NCBI RefSeq assembly: GCF_018139645.1
Contig: NZ_JAGSPM010000002.1
Location: forward strand, 124,001-188,000
Origin: Affinundibacterium baiyunense
GTDB lineage: Bacteria > Pseudomonadota > Gammaproteobacteria > Burkholderiales > Burkholderiaceae_D
Direction: 5' to 3'
DNA length: 64,000 nucleotides
Shown here: positions 1 to 8,130 of the stretch, in pieces
Position numbering within the stretch: the stretch's first letter is position 1
Layout of the letters: each line of letters opens with the position of its first letter
Position numbers and translations under genes: made by a program
The notes under the pieces: model-generated
Database searches by the model: none
What the model saw: the letters and a program-made list of their open reading frames with translations, nothing else
What the model was told of the DNA's origin: nothing

Positions 1-1047
1 TAGAGCGGTTGCTGGTCGTTGTTTGATATCGATCGCAAAACCGCTTTGCAAAACCAACCATTGTGCTTGATTGATGCCCAGCGGTTTTTGCGCTTGTTGC
101 TGGGTTTGTCGATACTCACCAAACGGTAGCCGCCCTTCCAACATTTGATAAATCATGATCGCCATCGCATACACATCTAATGCTGGTGTATATGGCGACA
201 CCGGTGAACCACCATGTGCTGAAATATCGGCTTCTGGCGCACGATAGCCTGCAGTACCGGCATGCGGTGAACGCACCGAGGCAAAACCCGGCGTGCTGAG
301 CCCAGCACTAGTTTGGGTACGAAGACGAGCAGAGATACCAAAATCAAGCAATTTCACCTGACCATCTTTAGTCAAAAACAAATTACTCGGTTTCAAATCA
401 CGATGCACCAATTTGTGCTTTTCCCACGCATATTGCAAGGCCTGCGCAACCGGCAACAACATCCGTAAAGCTTGTTGCCATTCACAGCGTTGATGCTGCG
501 CCAAATAGCGATCAAAATCTTGGCCATCCAAGTATTCCATCATAATGAAATAGCTATTGGTAGCAGGATCACGCGCCCAGTCATAGACGCGCACAATATG
601 CTCATGTGCCAACTTACGTACTAGCGAAGCTTCTTCAATTAGTAAATGCGTATGCAGTGCACTTTGGGTGAAATGTGGCGGCAAGATTTTGATGGCGAGT
701 TTTTCACTATGGCCAATTGCAGCTTGGGTCGCTAGATCACTGACCTGCCAAACTTGTCCCATTCCACCTTGGCCTAATAACCGCTCCAATTGGTAACGCT
801 TCGCTTGCGCACCTATCTCTTGGCCTGCAATAAAGCCAAGATCGGTTCCATCCAATGATTCAAATGGCGACGCACTAACACCAAGACTTGCGCCGAGGGT
901 GCCGCTGCGACTAGCAGCAAGGCTGCCGTTCGGACCAAATTCCGTATCGAGAATCGCGTTCTTTCTTTGCGTGAATTCCTGTTCGCTCAACAAACCTTCG
1001 TTCAAAAGATCACGCAATTCACGGATTTTATGTAATGGCTTTTGCAT
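1..1047 (-). CDS. Ser/Thr protein kinase with N-terminal SHOCT-like segment (3' end outside window)
   Basis: This is a Hanks-type Ser/Thr protein kinase. The first 349 residues are visible; the gene runs off the left edge, so any C-terminal sensor or membrane segment is unseen. Residues about 8-33 form a short helical hairpin like a SHOCT domain (RDLLNEGLLSEQEF). The kinase core follows: glycine loop GQGGMGQVW at 92-100, ATP-binding lysine K120 in AIK, catalytic loop HRDLKPSN with D217, and metal-binding DFG at D235, then an APE motif. All key residues are present, so it should be active. The ATG at 1047 starts just before the SHOCT segment. It lies 66 bp downstream of the coiled-coil gene in the same direction, and an FHA gene lies further upstream, so its substrates may be those neighbours (inference). 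Confidence 0.93.
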   Translation of the reverse strand, partial: MQKPLHKIRELRDLLNEGLLSEQEFTQRKNAILDTEFGPNGSLAASRSGTLGASLGVSASPFESLDGTDLGFIAGQEIGAQAKRYQLERLLGQGGMGQVWQVSDLATQAAIGHSEKLAIKILPPHFTQSALHTHLLIEEASLVRKLAHEHIVRVYDWARDPATNSYFIMMEYLDGQDFDRYLAQHQRCEWQQALRMLLPVAQALQYAWEKHKLVHRDLKPSNLFLTKDGQVKLLDFGISARLRTQTSAGLSTPGFASVRSPHAGTAGYRAPEADISAHGGSPVSPYTPALDVYAMAIMIYQMLEGRLPFGEYRQTQQQAQKPLGINQAQWLVLQSGFAIDIKQRPATAL

Positions 1048-1113
1048 GATCTTGATTCGACACGGGTTCAACACCTAGTTCCACACGAAATTCTCAAGCT
1101 AATTTTTGGCGCA

Positions 1114-3288
1114 CTATTTTCTACCCGCAGCTGGCGCATGCTGGCGTTGCAGCGACATCAAATTTTGCACGATGCTTAAATCAAGCTGATGCCGTCTTTG
1201 TAAATCAGCCTCGCGTTGTTCACGCTCTTCGCGCAAACGATCCTGTAGCATCTTCATTGATTGCTCCAAACTCATACCATGCTGAATTTGCGCCATCGCA
1301 CTCATCGCTTGCGCCGCATGACTCGATTGTCCCGCTTGCGTTGCCAGAATTTGCTCTGCACTCATACTCGCTTGCGTTTGCAATTTCATCAAATCTGCCA
1401 AGGCATTCGCATTCGCGACATCAGCGGTGGCGATCTTGCCAGTCTCACTAAAGTTCGCGATTGCTTGTAGTCGCTCGATTTGCGCTTCTTCAATCGCAAT
1501 TTGATGTTGCTGTTGTAATTTCATACGACTTTCTTCAATCGCGTACACCGCCAATGCAGCTTGCTCTTGACGTTGTTGCTCTTGATCTTGAAAGCGCGCG
1601 TGCAACTCTATCGTGCGCTGTAATTTCTCCTGTTGGCTAGCGCTACGTGTTTGTTCTGTTCGCTGTTGAATCGTGTCAATCTGTTCCTGTACTTGTGCCA
1701 ATTTCAGCGCCGCATCAATCTGTTTAAGTTGCTGCGTTCTTTGCTGTTCTTGTTGTAGATCGTCAATGCGGGTCTTATGTAACTCTTGCTCCCATGCCTG
1801 CATACGCTGAAATTCACGCGCCCGTAATTCGGTCTCTAAGCTGATGCTTATCAAGGCATGTTTTTGCCGTTCATCTGCTAACTCTTGCTCAGCTTGCTGC
1901 AGATGCTGCTGCTTTTGCTTTTGCAATTCTCGCTGTGCGGCTTGTTCGGTTTGATCTGCGATCAAACTATTTTGAGCGATCTCATGTTCAAGCTGAATTT
2001 TTTGCATCTGCTGCGCGCTTTGCAATTGCAATAATAGCGCTGCTTGTTTGCTGTATAGTTGTGTTAATTCTGATTCCGAACGCATTTTAATGCGTGCTAA
2101 GGTACGCACATGCAACCATTGATCCGCTTCATTTTGTCGCGTTTCATGCTGTTCTTTTGCACTCTGCTCTAAGGCACGGATCATCTCGGTCGCACCGGCG
2201 TCAATTGCCTGTTGACGAGTACGTGCATCGACAATTTGCGCGTACAAATCTAATTCGCGCAAACGTATGGTTTGCAAACGTTCCGCCTCATCTTGCTGCA
2301 GCTTAGCGCGACTCAAACGCTTCTTGGCTTTGTCGTAATCACCTTGCAGGTACAACCATCCTAAATCTTTGGCGAATTGCGCACGCATTTCTTCATGGCG
2401 ATAACGCAAACGTACTTGTTCTTCTTGCTTACTTATTCTTTGCCACTCGCGCTCACGATACATCTCATCCGCTTGTTTTCTTTGCTGTATTTGCGCACGA
2501 CTTTTATCAAGCTGTAGAGCTTGTTGCTCGGTCTGTTCACTGAGTTCTTCACGCTCTTTCGACAAAGAGGGATGCTGGAGTTGTTGCGTCAGCACTTGCG
2601 TCAATGCCAATCCGTAGTCAGCAAAACTGGCGTTTAAATTCGACAGTAATTGCTCATCCAGTTGCGGATAAAAATCCAATTCATCTTGAATACTGCGCAG
2701 AGACTTGGTTCGAATCACGTTCAATAAAGCTTGTCTGACTAGCGGTGCGAGCAAGGCTTGCAGTTGCGTGGTGTTGAGTGTGCCGGGCACCAACATGAAT
2801 TGATTGGCAAAGCGGGCAACTTGATCCAACTTCACGCGCAATAAAAGATTCGCTGTCAATGGCAAAAATTCGGCTGTATGCAGATCGTCAAAAACAAAAT
2901 TCAACGCTAATGGATGAGAACGCGTAATCAATAATTCAATCGCTTGTTCAGACTGGAGCGAGCTAGTACGCGCACGCAAGCTTGCGGCATCGTAGCTACC
3001 TGATGGCAATTCGATACAGCGCTCATTTTGCAATACAAAGGCGCGCGCGCGAGCAGGAATTTGCACGCCGGTTTTCGCTAGTTGATCAATCGATGCTACC
3101 GCAAAAAACACTGCCATCTCATCATCGGCGGGCAACCAATACGCTTGCTTAAAAATCGCTTCATGTGGCGGGCTACCGACTAATAAACCGCATTGTGGAC
3201 AATAGTTCACATGTTTGGGACCAGCGGAACTACAGTAGGCAGCACAACGAGCGCATTGCAGCTTGAGTGAATGAAAAAGTGAGCGCAT
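1114..3288 (-). CDS. Zinc-ribbon, SPFH-like, long coiled-coil protein
   Basis: This 724-residue protein belongs to no characterised family that I can name. It opens with a four-cysteine zinc ribbon (C12-x2-C15 and C30-x2-C33). A globular region at about 45-225 resembles the SPFH/band-7-like domain of virion-core-like (YdjI-type) bacterial proteins. About 400 residues of Gln/Glu/Arg/Lys-rich coiled coil follow, then an Ala/Gln/Met-rich tail. There is no signal peptide or membrane segment, so it is probably a cytosolic oligomer. The open frame extends upstream to a TTG at 3381, but the ATG at 3288 has AAGGGA about 7 bases upstream and starts right at the ribbon, so I chose it. It lies between the FHA and kinase genes and could be a scaffold or kinase substrate (inference). 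Confidence 0.8.
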   Translation of the reverse strand: MRSLFHSLKLQCARCAAYCSSAGPKHVNYCPQCGLLVGSPPHEAIFKQAYWLPADDEMAVFFAVASIDQLAKTGVQIPARARAFVLQNERCIELPSGSYDAASLRARTSSLQSEQAIELLITRSHPLALNFVFDDLHTAEFLPLTANLLLRVKLDQVARFANQFMLVPGTLNTTQLQALLAPLVRQALLNVIRTKSLRSIQDELDFYPQLDEQLLSNLNASFADYGLALTQVLTQQLQHPSLSKEREELSEQTEQQALQLDKSRAQIQQRKQADEMYREREWQRISKQEEQVRLRYRHEEMRAQFAKDLGWLYLQGDYDKAKKRLSRAKLQQDEAERLQTIRLRELDLYAQIVDARTRQQAIDAGATEMIRALEQSAKEQHETRQNEADQWLHVRTLARIKMRSESELTQLYSKQAALLLQLQSAQQMQKIQLEHEIAQNSLIADQTEQAAQRELQKQKQQHLQQAEQELADERQKHALISISLETELRAREFQRMQAWEQELHKTRIDDLQQEQQRTQQLKQIDAALKLAQVQEQIDTIQQRTEQTRSASQQEKLQRTIELHARFQDQEQQRQEQAALAVYAIEESRMKLQQQHQIAIEEAQIERLQAIANFSETGKIATADVANANALADLMKLQTQASMSAEQILATQAGQSSHAAQAMSAMAQIQHGMSLEQSMKMLQDRLREEREQREADLQRRHQLDLSIVQNLMSLQRQHAPAAGRK

Positions 3289-3523
3289 ACCAAATCCCTT
3301 CCGACCAATGCGATCGGCAACAAACCAACAGTGAAAACGATCCAACCTGCATTGCAACGAAAACTGAGCGACGCGATACAAAAAGATGCAGTAGGGAAAA
3401 GAATAGCACCCGCAGCCTAATTAATAGGCAGGAATAGAGGGTGAAAAACCCGTCAAATCAGGATTATGGAATGTGCGCAAGCTGCGGCACTTAATTAACA
3501 CTTTCGTAGCACTTACTTAGCAC

Positions 3524-3539
3524 CTTAGTTATAACTAAG
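3524..3539. repeat. Perfect 16-bp AT-rich palindrome
   Basis: The sequence CTTAGTTATAACTAAG is fully self-complementary. It lies 6 bp downstream of the FHA gene stop (in its direction), in the 257-bp gap before the coiled-coil gene. There is no loop and no T-tract, so it looks more like a dimeric protein-binding site than a terminator. Related ACTTAG/CTAAG words sit on both sides. Confidence 0.4.
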
Positions 3540-3545
3540 TCATAC

Positions 3546-4970
3546 CTAAGTAGCCAACTCAAAACGATAAGAAGCCAGATTCGGATGAATCTCTGCCAGA
3601 TCAGTCGATGGCGTCAGCACCCGATCTTGTAAACTCTGTGTATCGTGATGCCAAAATTGTCCGTGGCGATGGAAAAATAGGCTATGCCCTTGCAGCATTG
3701 CAGGCAAGTTCCCCACTTCTGGTCGTTGCTCGGGATTGAGTAAATAAAACAACTCAACCAGCTTGTCGCGCACCAGTCTGTGCAATATCAACGCATGCGG
3801 CAAAATCGCCGCGACTCGTAATTCGACCAGCCCTTTGAAACTCGCACAAAACTCCACGTGCGCACCTTGCAACAAGGGCATCGCTTGATGCTTCTCCAAG
3901 ATAACGCCATCCAACAAAACGCCATAACGCGAAATGTCAGTGATATGCACCCGTCCATCGTGTCGCTGAATAATCGCATGGCGATGGCTGATGCGTTTGC
4001 CTAATGTCGCATCTTGATCAGCTTGTGACTGATATTGCAAACAAATATCGGCGCTTGGCTTCGCAGCAAAATCCTTATGACGCCCCAAGCACCATTCCTG
4101 CTTTGCCAACAAACGAATCGGGATCGCATGGGCATCAGATTTCGCGATTAAATTGGCAGATGTGATCGCAGCGGCGCTAGTCGATTCAGTCACAACGTCA
4201 GTTGGATTTGATTCAGCACTCGTTATCGGTAAAGCCACTTGCATCAAATTAAGCGAACTTGGCACTTCCACTTCCATCAGCAACTCATGCCAAGCAAGAC
4301 TAGATAATCCAACCGCGTGCTGTCCTTGTTGATTCAGTCCATTTGTTGTAGCAAGCAAATCAAGCTGCGCAATTGCCGCATCCTTGGCATAAATATCTAC
4401 ATCACAATTGATCGGTGTGGCAATGCTATCTTGTGGCAAGCCTTGTAAGCGCGCAATCGCGCCATCCTCTGCATGGACGCGGTAGTTTTTGTGTGTCGCT
4501 AAAAAAACTTGATGAATTTCGCTCAAGCTGGCATTCGCTCTTGGCAACAAAATCGTACTGGTGCAAATCCATAAATGCGCATCACCAGCTGCATCTTTAT
4601 AGCTGATACGAATCTCTAATGGATACTGACCATGCTCACGTGCTTTGGTAGAAAAACTTAAGAGCAATGGCGGCCATAAGCCCGCCGGACTGCGCGTCAA
4701 ACTATGCGAGCTCGCCATCGATGAACGTGATTGCAGAGGTGATTGCGAAGGTGATTGTGCATACGATTGTGTAAGCAATTCTGAACGGCAGCTTAAACTC
4801 AGTTGCTGCACGCCGGGCTCAAAATCCTCAGGCAATTCTAGTTTCAGCGTTTGCCGTCCACCAGCCGCACGCGGATCATAGCCGCTAAAGCGCAAATACC
4901 GCTGTGCCGTATTGGCACGGATCGGTACTGACTGGCTTTGCCACGGATTCGCTTGCGGAGCTAAATTCAT
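3546..4970 (-). CDS. FHA-domain protein
   Basis: This 474-residue protein has a forkhead-associated domain at about residues 290-375, the module that binds phosphothreonine peptides. Visible FHA features are the GR turn (CLGRHKDF), the SHRHAI core and the DISRYG strand; the usual Asn of the last motif is replaced. The N-terminal 290 residues are unassigned and include a Ser/Gln-rich stretch near 70-95 that could be a phosphorylated linker. About 100 residues after the FHA domain are also unassigned. No signal peptide is seen. The frame allows a TTG three codons earlier; I prefer the ATG at 4970, although no clear ribosome-binding site is visible. As first gene of the kinase group, it is a plausible reader of phosphorylation by the kinase (inference). 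Confidence 0.85.
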   Translation of the reverse strand: MNLAPQANPWQSQSVPIRANTAQRYLRFSGYDPRAAGGRQTLKLELPEDFEPGVQQLSLSCRSELLTQSYAQSPSQSPLQSRSSMASSHSLTRSPAGLWPPLLLSFSTKAREHGQYPLEIRISYKDAAGDAHLWICTSTILLPRANASLSEIHQVFLATHKNYRVHAEDGAIARLQGLPQDSIATPINCDVDIYAKDAAIAQLDLLATTNGLNQQGQHAVGLSSLAWHELLMEVEVPSSLNLMQVALPITSAESNPTDVVTESTSAAAITSANLIAKSDAHAIPIRLLAKQEWCLGRHKDFAAKPSADICLQYQSQADQDATLGKRISHRHAIIQRHDGRVHITDISRYGVLLDGVILEKHQAMPLLQGAHVEFCASFKGLVELRVAAILPHALILHRLVRDKLVELFYLLNPEQRPEVGNLPAMLQGHSLFFHRHGQFWHHDTQSLQDRVLTPSTDLAEIHPNLASYRFELAT

Positions 4971-5306
4971 TTTGCACAAATTTCTATTTAATATTTAATT
5001 CAATAGCGCTTGTTAGGCTTAAACTCAACTACAGAGCTTGTTCGCTAAATTTCTTTCACTATATTCCTTCCGCGCTTTGATAAATCAGCAGAACAGAGTG
5101 GGATTTCTAGCCCAATTAGCAAAACTCGACATCAAAATCGTATTAATTAATCAAGTCCACGGATTGACCAGCAGAGCACAGTGCAGTAACCTAGCCGCCT
5201 CTCGATTTGTGCAAAGCCTTGATAAAACAAATAATAAAAGTCGCGCACATTCAACCAACTGCCATCGACAAAAACACTTGGCGCACCCTCTCAGACCGGA
5301 AACAGA
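4971..5306. promoter_or_regulatory. Divergent intergenic region between FHA gene and aspartate kinase
   Basis: This 336-bp gap must hold promoters for both divergent genes. I see AT-rich runs (for example around 5140-5150 and 5218-5240) but no sure -35/-10 pair, no riboswitch fold that I recognise, and no convincing gene. A 90-codon open frame here has poor protein character and ends just inside the aspartate kinase start. GGAAAC lies 4 bases upstream of the aspartate kinase ATG. Confidence 0.45.
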
Positions 5307-6710
5307 ATGAAAAAAATCGTTGTGAAATTTGGCGGCTCGAATTTACGCAAGCCACAAGACATTGATCGTATCGTCAACGTCGTGCAAACCTATCAGCGCC
5401 CTTTAATCTTGGTGGTATCGGCTTTTTACGGCATCACCAACGCCTTGATTACTTGCGTACAAGCTGCCAAAGAAGGCGCGGGTACCAAAGCAGCCTTGGC
5501 GGAGAGTCAAAGTTACACACAACATTTACGACGTTTGAAGCGTGAACTGATCGAGGCAAACGTTGCCGACCAAGCGCAACGCGAGCGTATTGAACAAGCC
5601 TTAGCGGTGCGGATCGATCAATTAGATCGCTATTTGACCGGCATTCACTGCATCGGAGATGTTCCGACTTTTGTCTACGATGCCATACTCAGTTACGGTG
5701 AACGCTTATCCAGTTTGTTATTGACCGAAGTATTGCAAAGCCGCGGCATCCAAGCGCGCGAAGCTTTGCCAGAAGACATAGGCTTAATTACGGATGGCGT
5801 ATTTGGTAATTCTGCTTGTGATTTTGCTGCTAGCAAAGAGTCAGTAGCGCAAGCACTGGCAGGCGAGGGCGTGGTGGTGGTACCCGGCTTTTACGGAGTC
5901 GATCGTGATGGCAAGGCAACCCTGTTCGGACGCGGTGGTTCCGATTATTCGGCAGCCTCAATTGCTTGCTGCATAGCTGCAGAATCACTCGATGTATGGA
6001 AAGATGTCGATGGCTTTTTGAGTGCTGATCCAGGAACCGTGACAACGCCACGCTCGATTGCGCAATTAAACTATCTAGAAGCGGCAGAATTATCCTATTT
6101 CGGCGCGAAAATTTTGCACCCTCGCACTGTCGAACCCTTATTTGACCAAGACATTCCGATTCGTATCTTGAACATTACTAAACCTGAGCGCGGCTTACAG
6201 CCCTACACGATCATTAACGGACAACGCAAAGTGACCAAAGATGTGGTGAAAAGTGTGACGTCCACCGATGATGTCGCCATCTTAAAATTACACGGCCCCG
6301 GCGTTGGTTTTAAAGCCGGCATCTTAGCGCGCGTCACCAATCAGCTCGACAGTCTCGGCATCAATATCAAGAGTGTATTGACGGCACAAACAGCGATCAA
6401 TATTTTGCTGGCACGCGATCATTTAGATGCGGCATACGCAGCATTAGCAGAGCATCATTTAGCCGGTGTGGTTGAAGTATCGCGCAATGCTGAAGTAGCG
6501 ATTGTTGCGGTAGTCGGCGATGGCGTACTAGAAGCCTCAGATGTTGGCAGCGCAATTGCCAGTCGCGCTTTATCGGCAGCGATTGCAAGTGGTGTTCGCG
6601 TATGTTTGGCGGCGGCTGGCGCGAGCGAAGTCGCAGCCTACATGCTAGTGCATCAAGACGACACCAAGCTCGCTTTACAAGCGGTACACGCCGAGTTTTT
6701 TGGCGCCTGA
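5307..6710 (+). CDS. Aspartate kinase with two C-terminal ACT domains
   Basis: Aspartate kinase phosphorylates L-aspartate with ATP, the first step toward lysine, threonine and methionine. The 467-residue protein starts with the amino-acid-kinase signature KFGGSN at 7-12 and has a catalytic-core GRGGSDYSA motif. Two ACT domains in about residues 310-465 are the usual sites of feedback inhibition. Its length and the long helical insertion near 50-110 match the AK-III/ThrA-like group rather than the roughly 400-residue LysC common in betaproteobacteria, so it may be a second isoenzyme (inference). The start ATG follows GGAAAC. The K+ channel gene follows after 55 bp on the same strand; a functional link is not obvious. 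Confidence 0.92.
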   Translation: MKKIVVKFGGSNLRKPQDIDRIVNVVQTYQRPLILVVSAFYGITNALITCVQAAKEGAGTKAALAESQSYTQHLRRLKRELIEANVADQAQRERIEQALAVRIDQLDRYLTGIHCIGDVPTFVYDAILSYGERLSSLLLTEVLQSRGIQAREALPEDIGLITDGVFGNSACDFAASKESVAQALAGEGVVVVPGFYGVDRDGKATLFGRGGSDYSAASIACCIAAESLDVWKDVDGFLSADPGTVTTPRSIAQLNYLEAAELSYFGAKILHPRTVEPLFDQDIPIRILNITKPERGLQPYTIINGQRKVTKDVVKSVTSTDDVAILKLHGPGVGFKAGILARVTNQLDSLGINIKSVLTAQTAINILLARDHLDAAYAALAEHHLAGVVEVSRNAEVAIVAVVGDGVLEASDVGSAIASRALSAAIASGVRVCLAAAGASEVAAYMLVHQDDTKLALQAVHAEFFGA

Positions 6711-6765
6711 TTTCAAGTAAGCGACTTTCACTCACTTTTTGCTCACTTTCACATAAGAGACCTCT

Positions 6766-7653
6766 ATGGAAAAACGTAATCCCGCCGACACCAGCTTAGG
6801 ACGTCCCTTAGATGGTTGGCGTTTACGTTTGTACACGATTATTTTTGAGGCAGATACAAGGGCTGGACGCTGTTTTGATATCGTTCTTATTTTCGCTATC
6901 TTATTGAGCGTTTTATTTGTAATGCTAGGCAGTGTCGCCACAATAAATGCGAAATATTCTGCAGTCTTTAGTTGGGTGGAAATTGCCTTCACTGCCTTAT
7001 TCACACTTGAATATGTCGCTCGACTGGCATGCGTAAAATATCCAATGCGCTATGCATTAAGTTTTTTTGGCATCGTCGATTTACTGGCGATGCTACCTAG
7101 CTATTTGGCATTATTCTTCCCTGAAGTGTATGTCTTAGTGGATGTACGTGTGTTGCGCTTACTGCGTATTTTCCGCATATTCAAATTGACCGCCTATTTG
7201 ACTGAATTTACCACACTGGGCTTAGCGCTACGTGCCAGTGCTCGAAAGATTTTGGTCTTTTTATCAGTGGTCTTAATGGTCGTCGTGATTATGGGCACGG
7301 TGATGTACGCGGTTGAAGGACCGGCGCATGGCTACACCAGCATTCCTGCCAGTATTTACTGGGCAATCACCACCATGACCACAGTGGGCTTTGGCGATAT
7401 CACACCAAAAACCGATCTGGGACGCTTCATTGCCTCAACAATGATGCTGATGGGTTGGGGCGTACTGGCAGTTCCAACTGGGATTGTTACTGCCGAAATG
7501 ACCGCACAACGGCGTCATTTTATGAGCACACCAACAACCCGCACTTGCCAAGAATGTTTAAGCGAAGGTCACGCGGCTGACGCTAACTTCTGTCAACACT
7601 GCGGTGCGCGCCTGCCTGCATATCAAAGTGAAGCTGCTGCCAAGATTAGCTAA
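6766..7653 (+). CDS. Voltage-gated-type potassium channel with zinc-ribbon tail
   Basis: This 295-residue inner-membrane protein has six predicted helices: S1 at 35-58, S2 at 69-90, S3 at 95-117, S4 at about 124-143, S5 at 160-182 and S6 at 220-243. S4 carries arginines at 128, 131, 134 and 137, the every-third-residue spacing of a voltage sensor. The pore loop holds the K+ filter TVGFGD at 206-211. Unlike classic Kv channels, it ends in a cytoplasmic four-cysteine zinc ribbon (C261, C264, C276, C279) that could sense metal or redox state or support assembly (inference). The start follows a GAGAC-like site. The family is the bacterial ion transporter/Kch group. Confidence 0.92.
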   Translation: MEKRNPADTSLGRPLDGWRLRLYTIIFEADTRAGRCFDIVLIFAILLSVLFVMLGSVATINAKYSAVFSWVEIAFTALFTLEYVARLACVKYPMRYALSFFGIVDLLAMLPSYLALFFPEVYVLVDVRVLRLLRIFRIFKLTAYLTEFTTLGLALRASARKILVFLSVVLMVVVIMGTVMYAVEGPAHGYTSIPASIYWAITTMTTVGFGDITPKTDLGRFIASTMMLMGWGVLAVPTGIVTAEMTAQRRHFMSTPTTRTCQECLSEGHAADANFCQHCGARLPAYQSEAAAKIS

Positions 7654-7698
7654 GCCTTCGCTTACTTTAAGTATTTTGGTACTTTTCTGCTTTAATAC

Positions 7699-7718
7699 TT
7701 GAGTACCTAGATACTCAA
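7699..7718. terminator. Weak hairpin after the channel gene
   Basis: TTGAGTA and TACTCAA form a perfect 7-bp stem around a 6-base loop, 45 bp after the channel stop codon. No T-run follows, so intrinsic termination is doubtful; it could also be an operator. Confidence 0.3.
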
Positions 7719-7846
7719 AAGAATCTGCAGCGAATCAAGGTTTGCGCTAAGGCAAAGAATCTCGCGTTTTTTTTGAATCATGTCTGCCTCCAGATTATGC
7801 TGAGCACTGTTTATCTTTCTTGGTACTCACCAAATCGGAGCACAGC

Positions 7847-8044
7847 ATGACATCAAACAAAGACAATGGCGATTGGCTTTCAGCACAACAAGCGGTACAA
7901 GCAGATGGCAGCGAACGCCAAAATCTCCCATTGATCAATAAAAAACTACCGCCTTTGGTCGCCAATCCAGAAGAAAACCTAAGCGATGCGATAACATCGG
8001 CTAACAAATCTACAAACGGCGCAGCAAACCGAACAGCAAATTAA
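7847..8044 (+). CDS. Small hypothetical protein, 65 residues
   Basis: I do not recognise this protein. It is short, polar and rich in Asn, Ala and Ser, with no signal peptide, membrane helix or cysteine. The centre (QNLPLINKKLPPLVANPEE) reads like a linear motif region. The ATG at 7847 is favoured because GGAG lies 7 bases upstream; an earlier start at 7820 lacks such a site. An overlapping frame on the other strand has no better support. It stands alone between the channel gene and the convergent ATPase gene. Confidence 0.5.
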   Translation: MTSNKDNGDWLSAQQAVQADGSERQNLPLINKKLPPLVANPEENLSDAITSANKSTNGAANRTAN

Positions 8045-8130
8045 GCCTGACACAGGCAAGCCTTTATCATCGATTAGTCAACGATTAGCCAGCGATCGGC
8101 CAGCAATTAATCAGCGCTGATCACGGCATT

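Noticed and set aside
5038-5310. 90-codon plus-strand frame before the aspartate kinase
   Set aside because: It has poor protein character, no ribosome-binding site, and ends 4 bases inside the aspartate kinase start. It lies in the needed promoter region.
7795-8007. Minus-strand frame opposite the small protein at 7847
   Set aside because: It has no ribosome-binding site or recognisable feature, whereas the plus frame has GGAG at good spacing.
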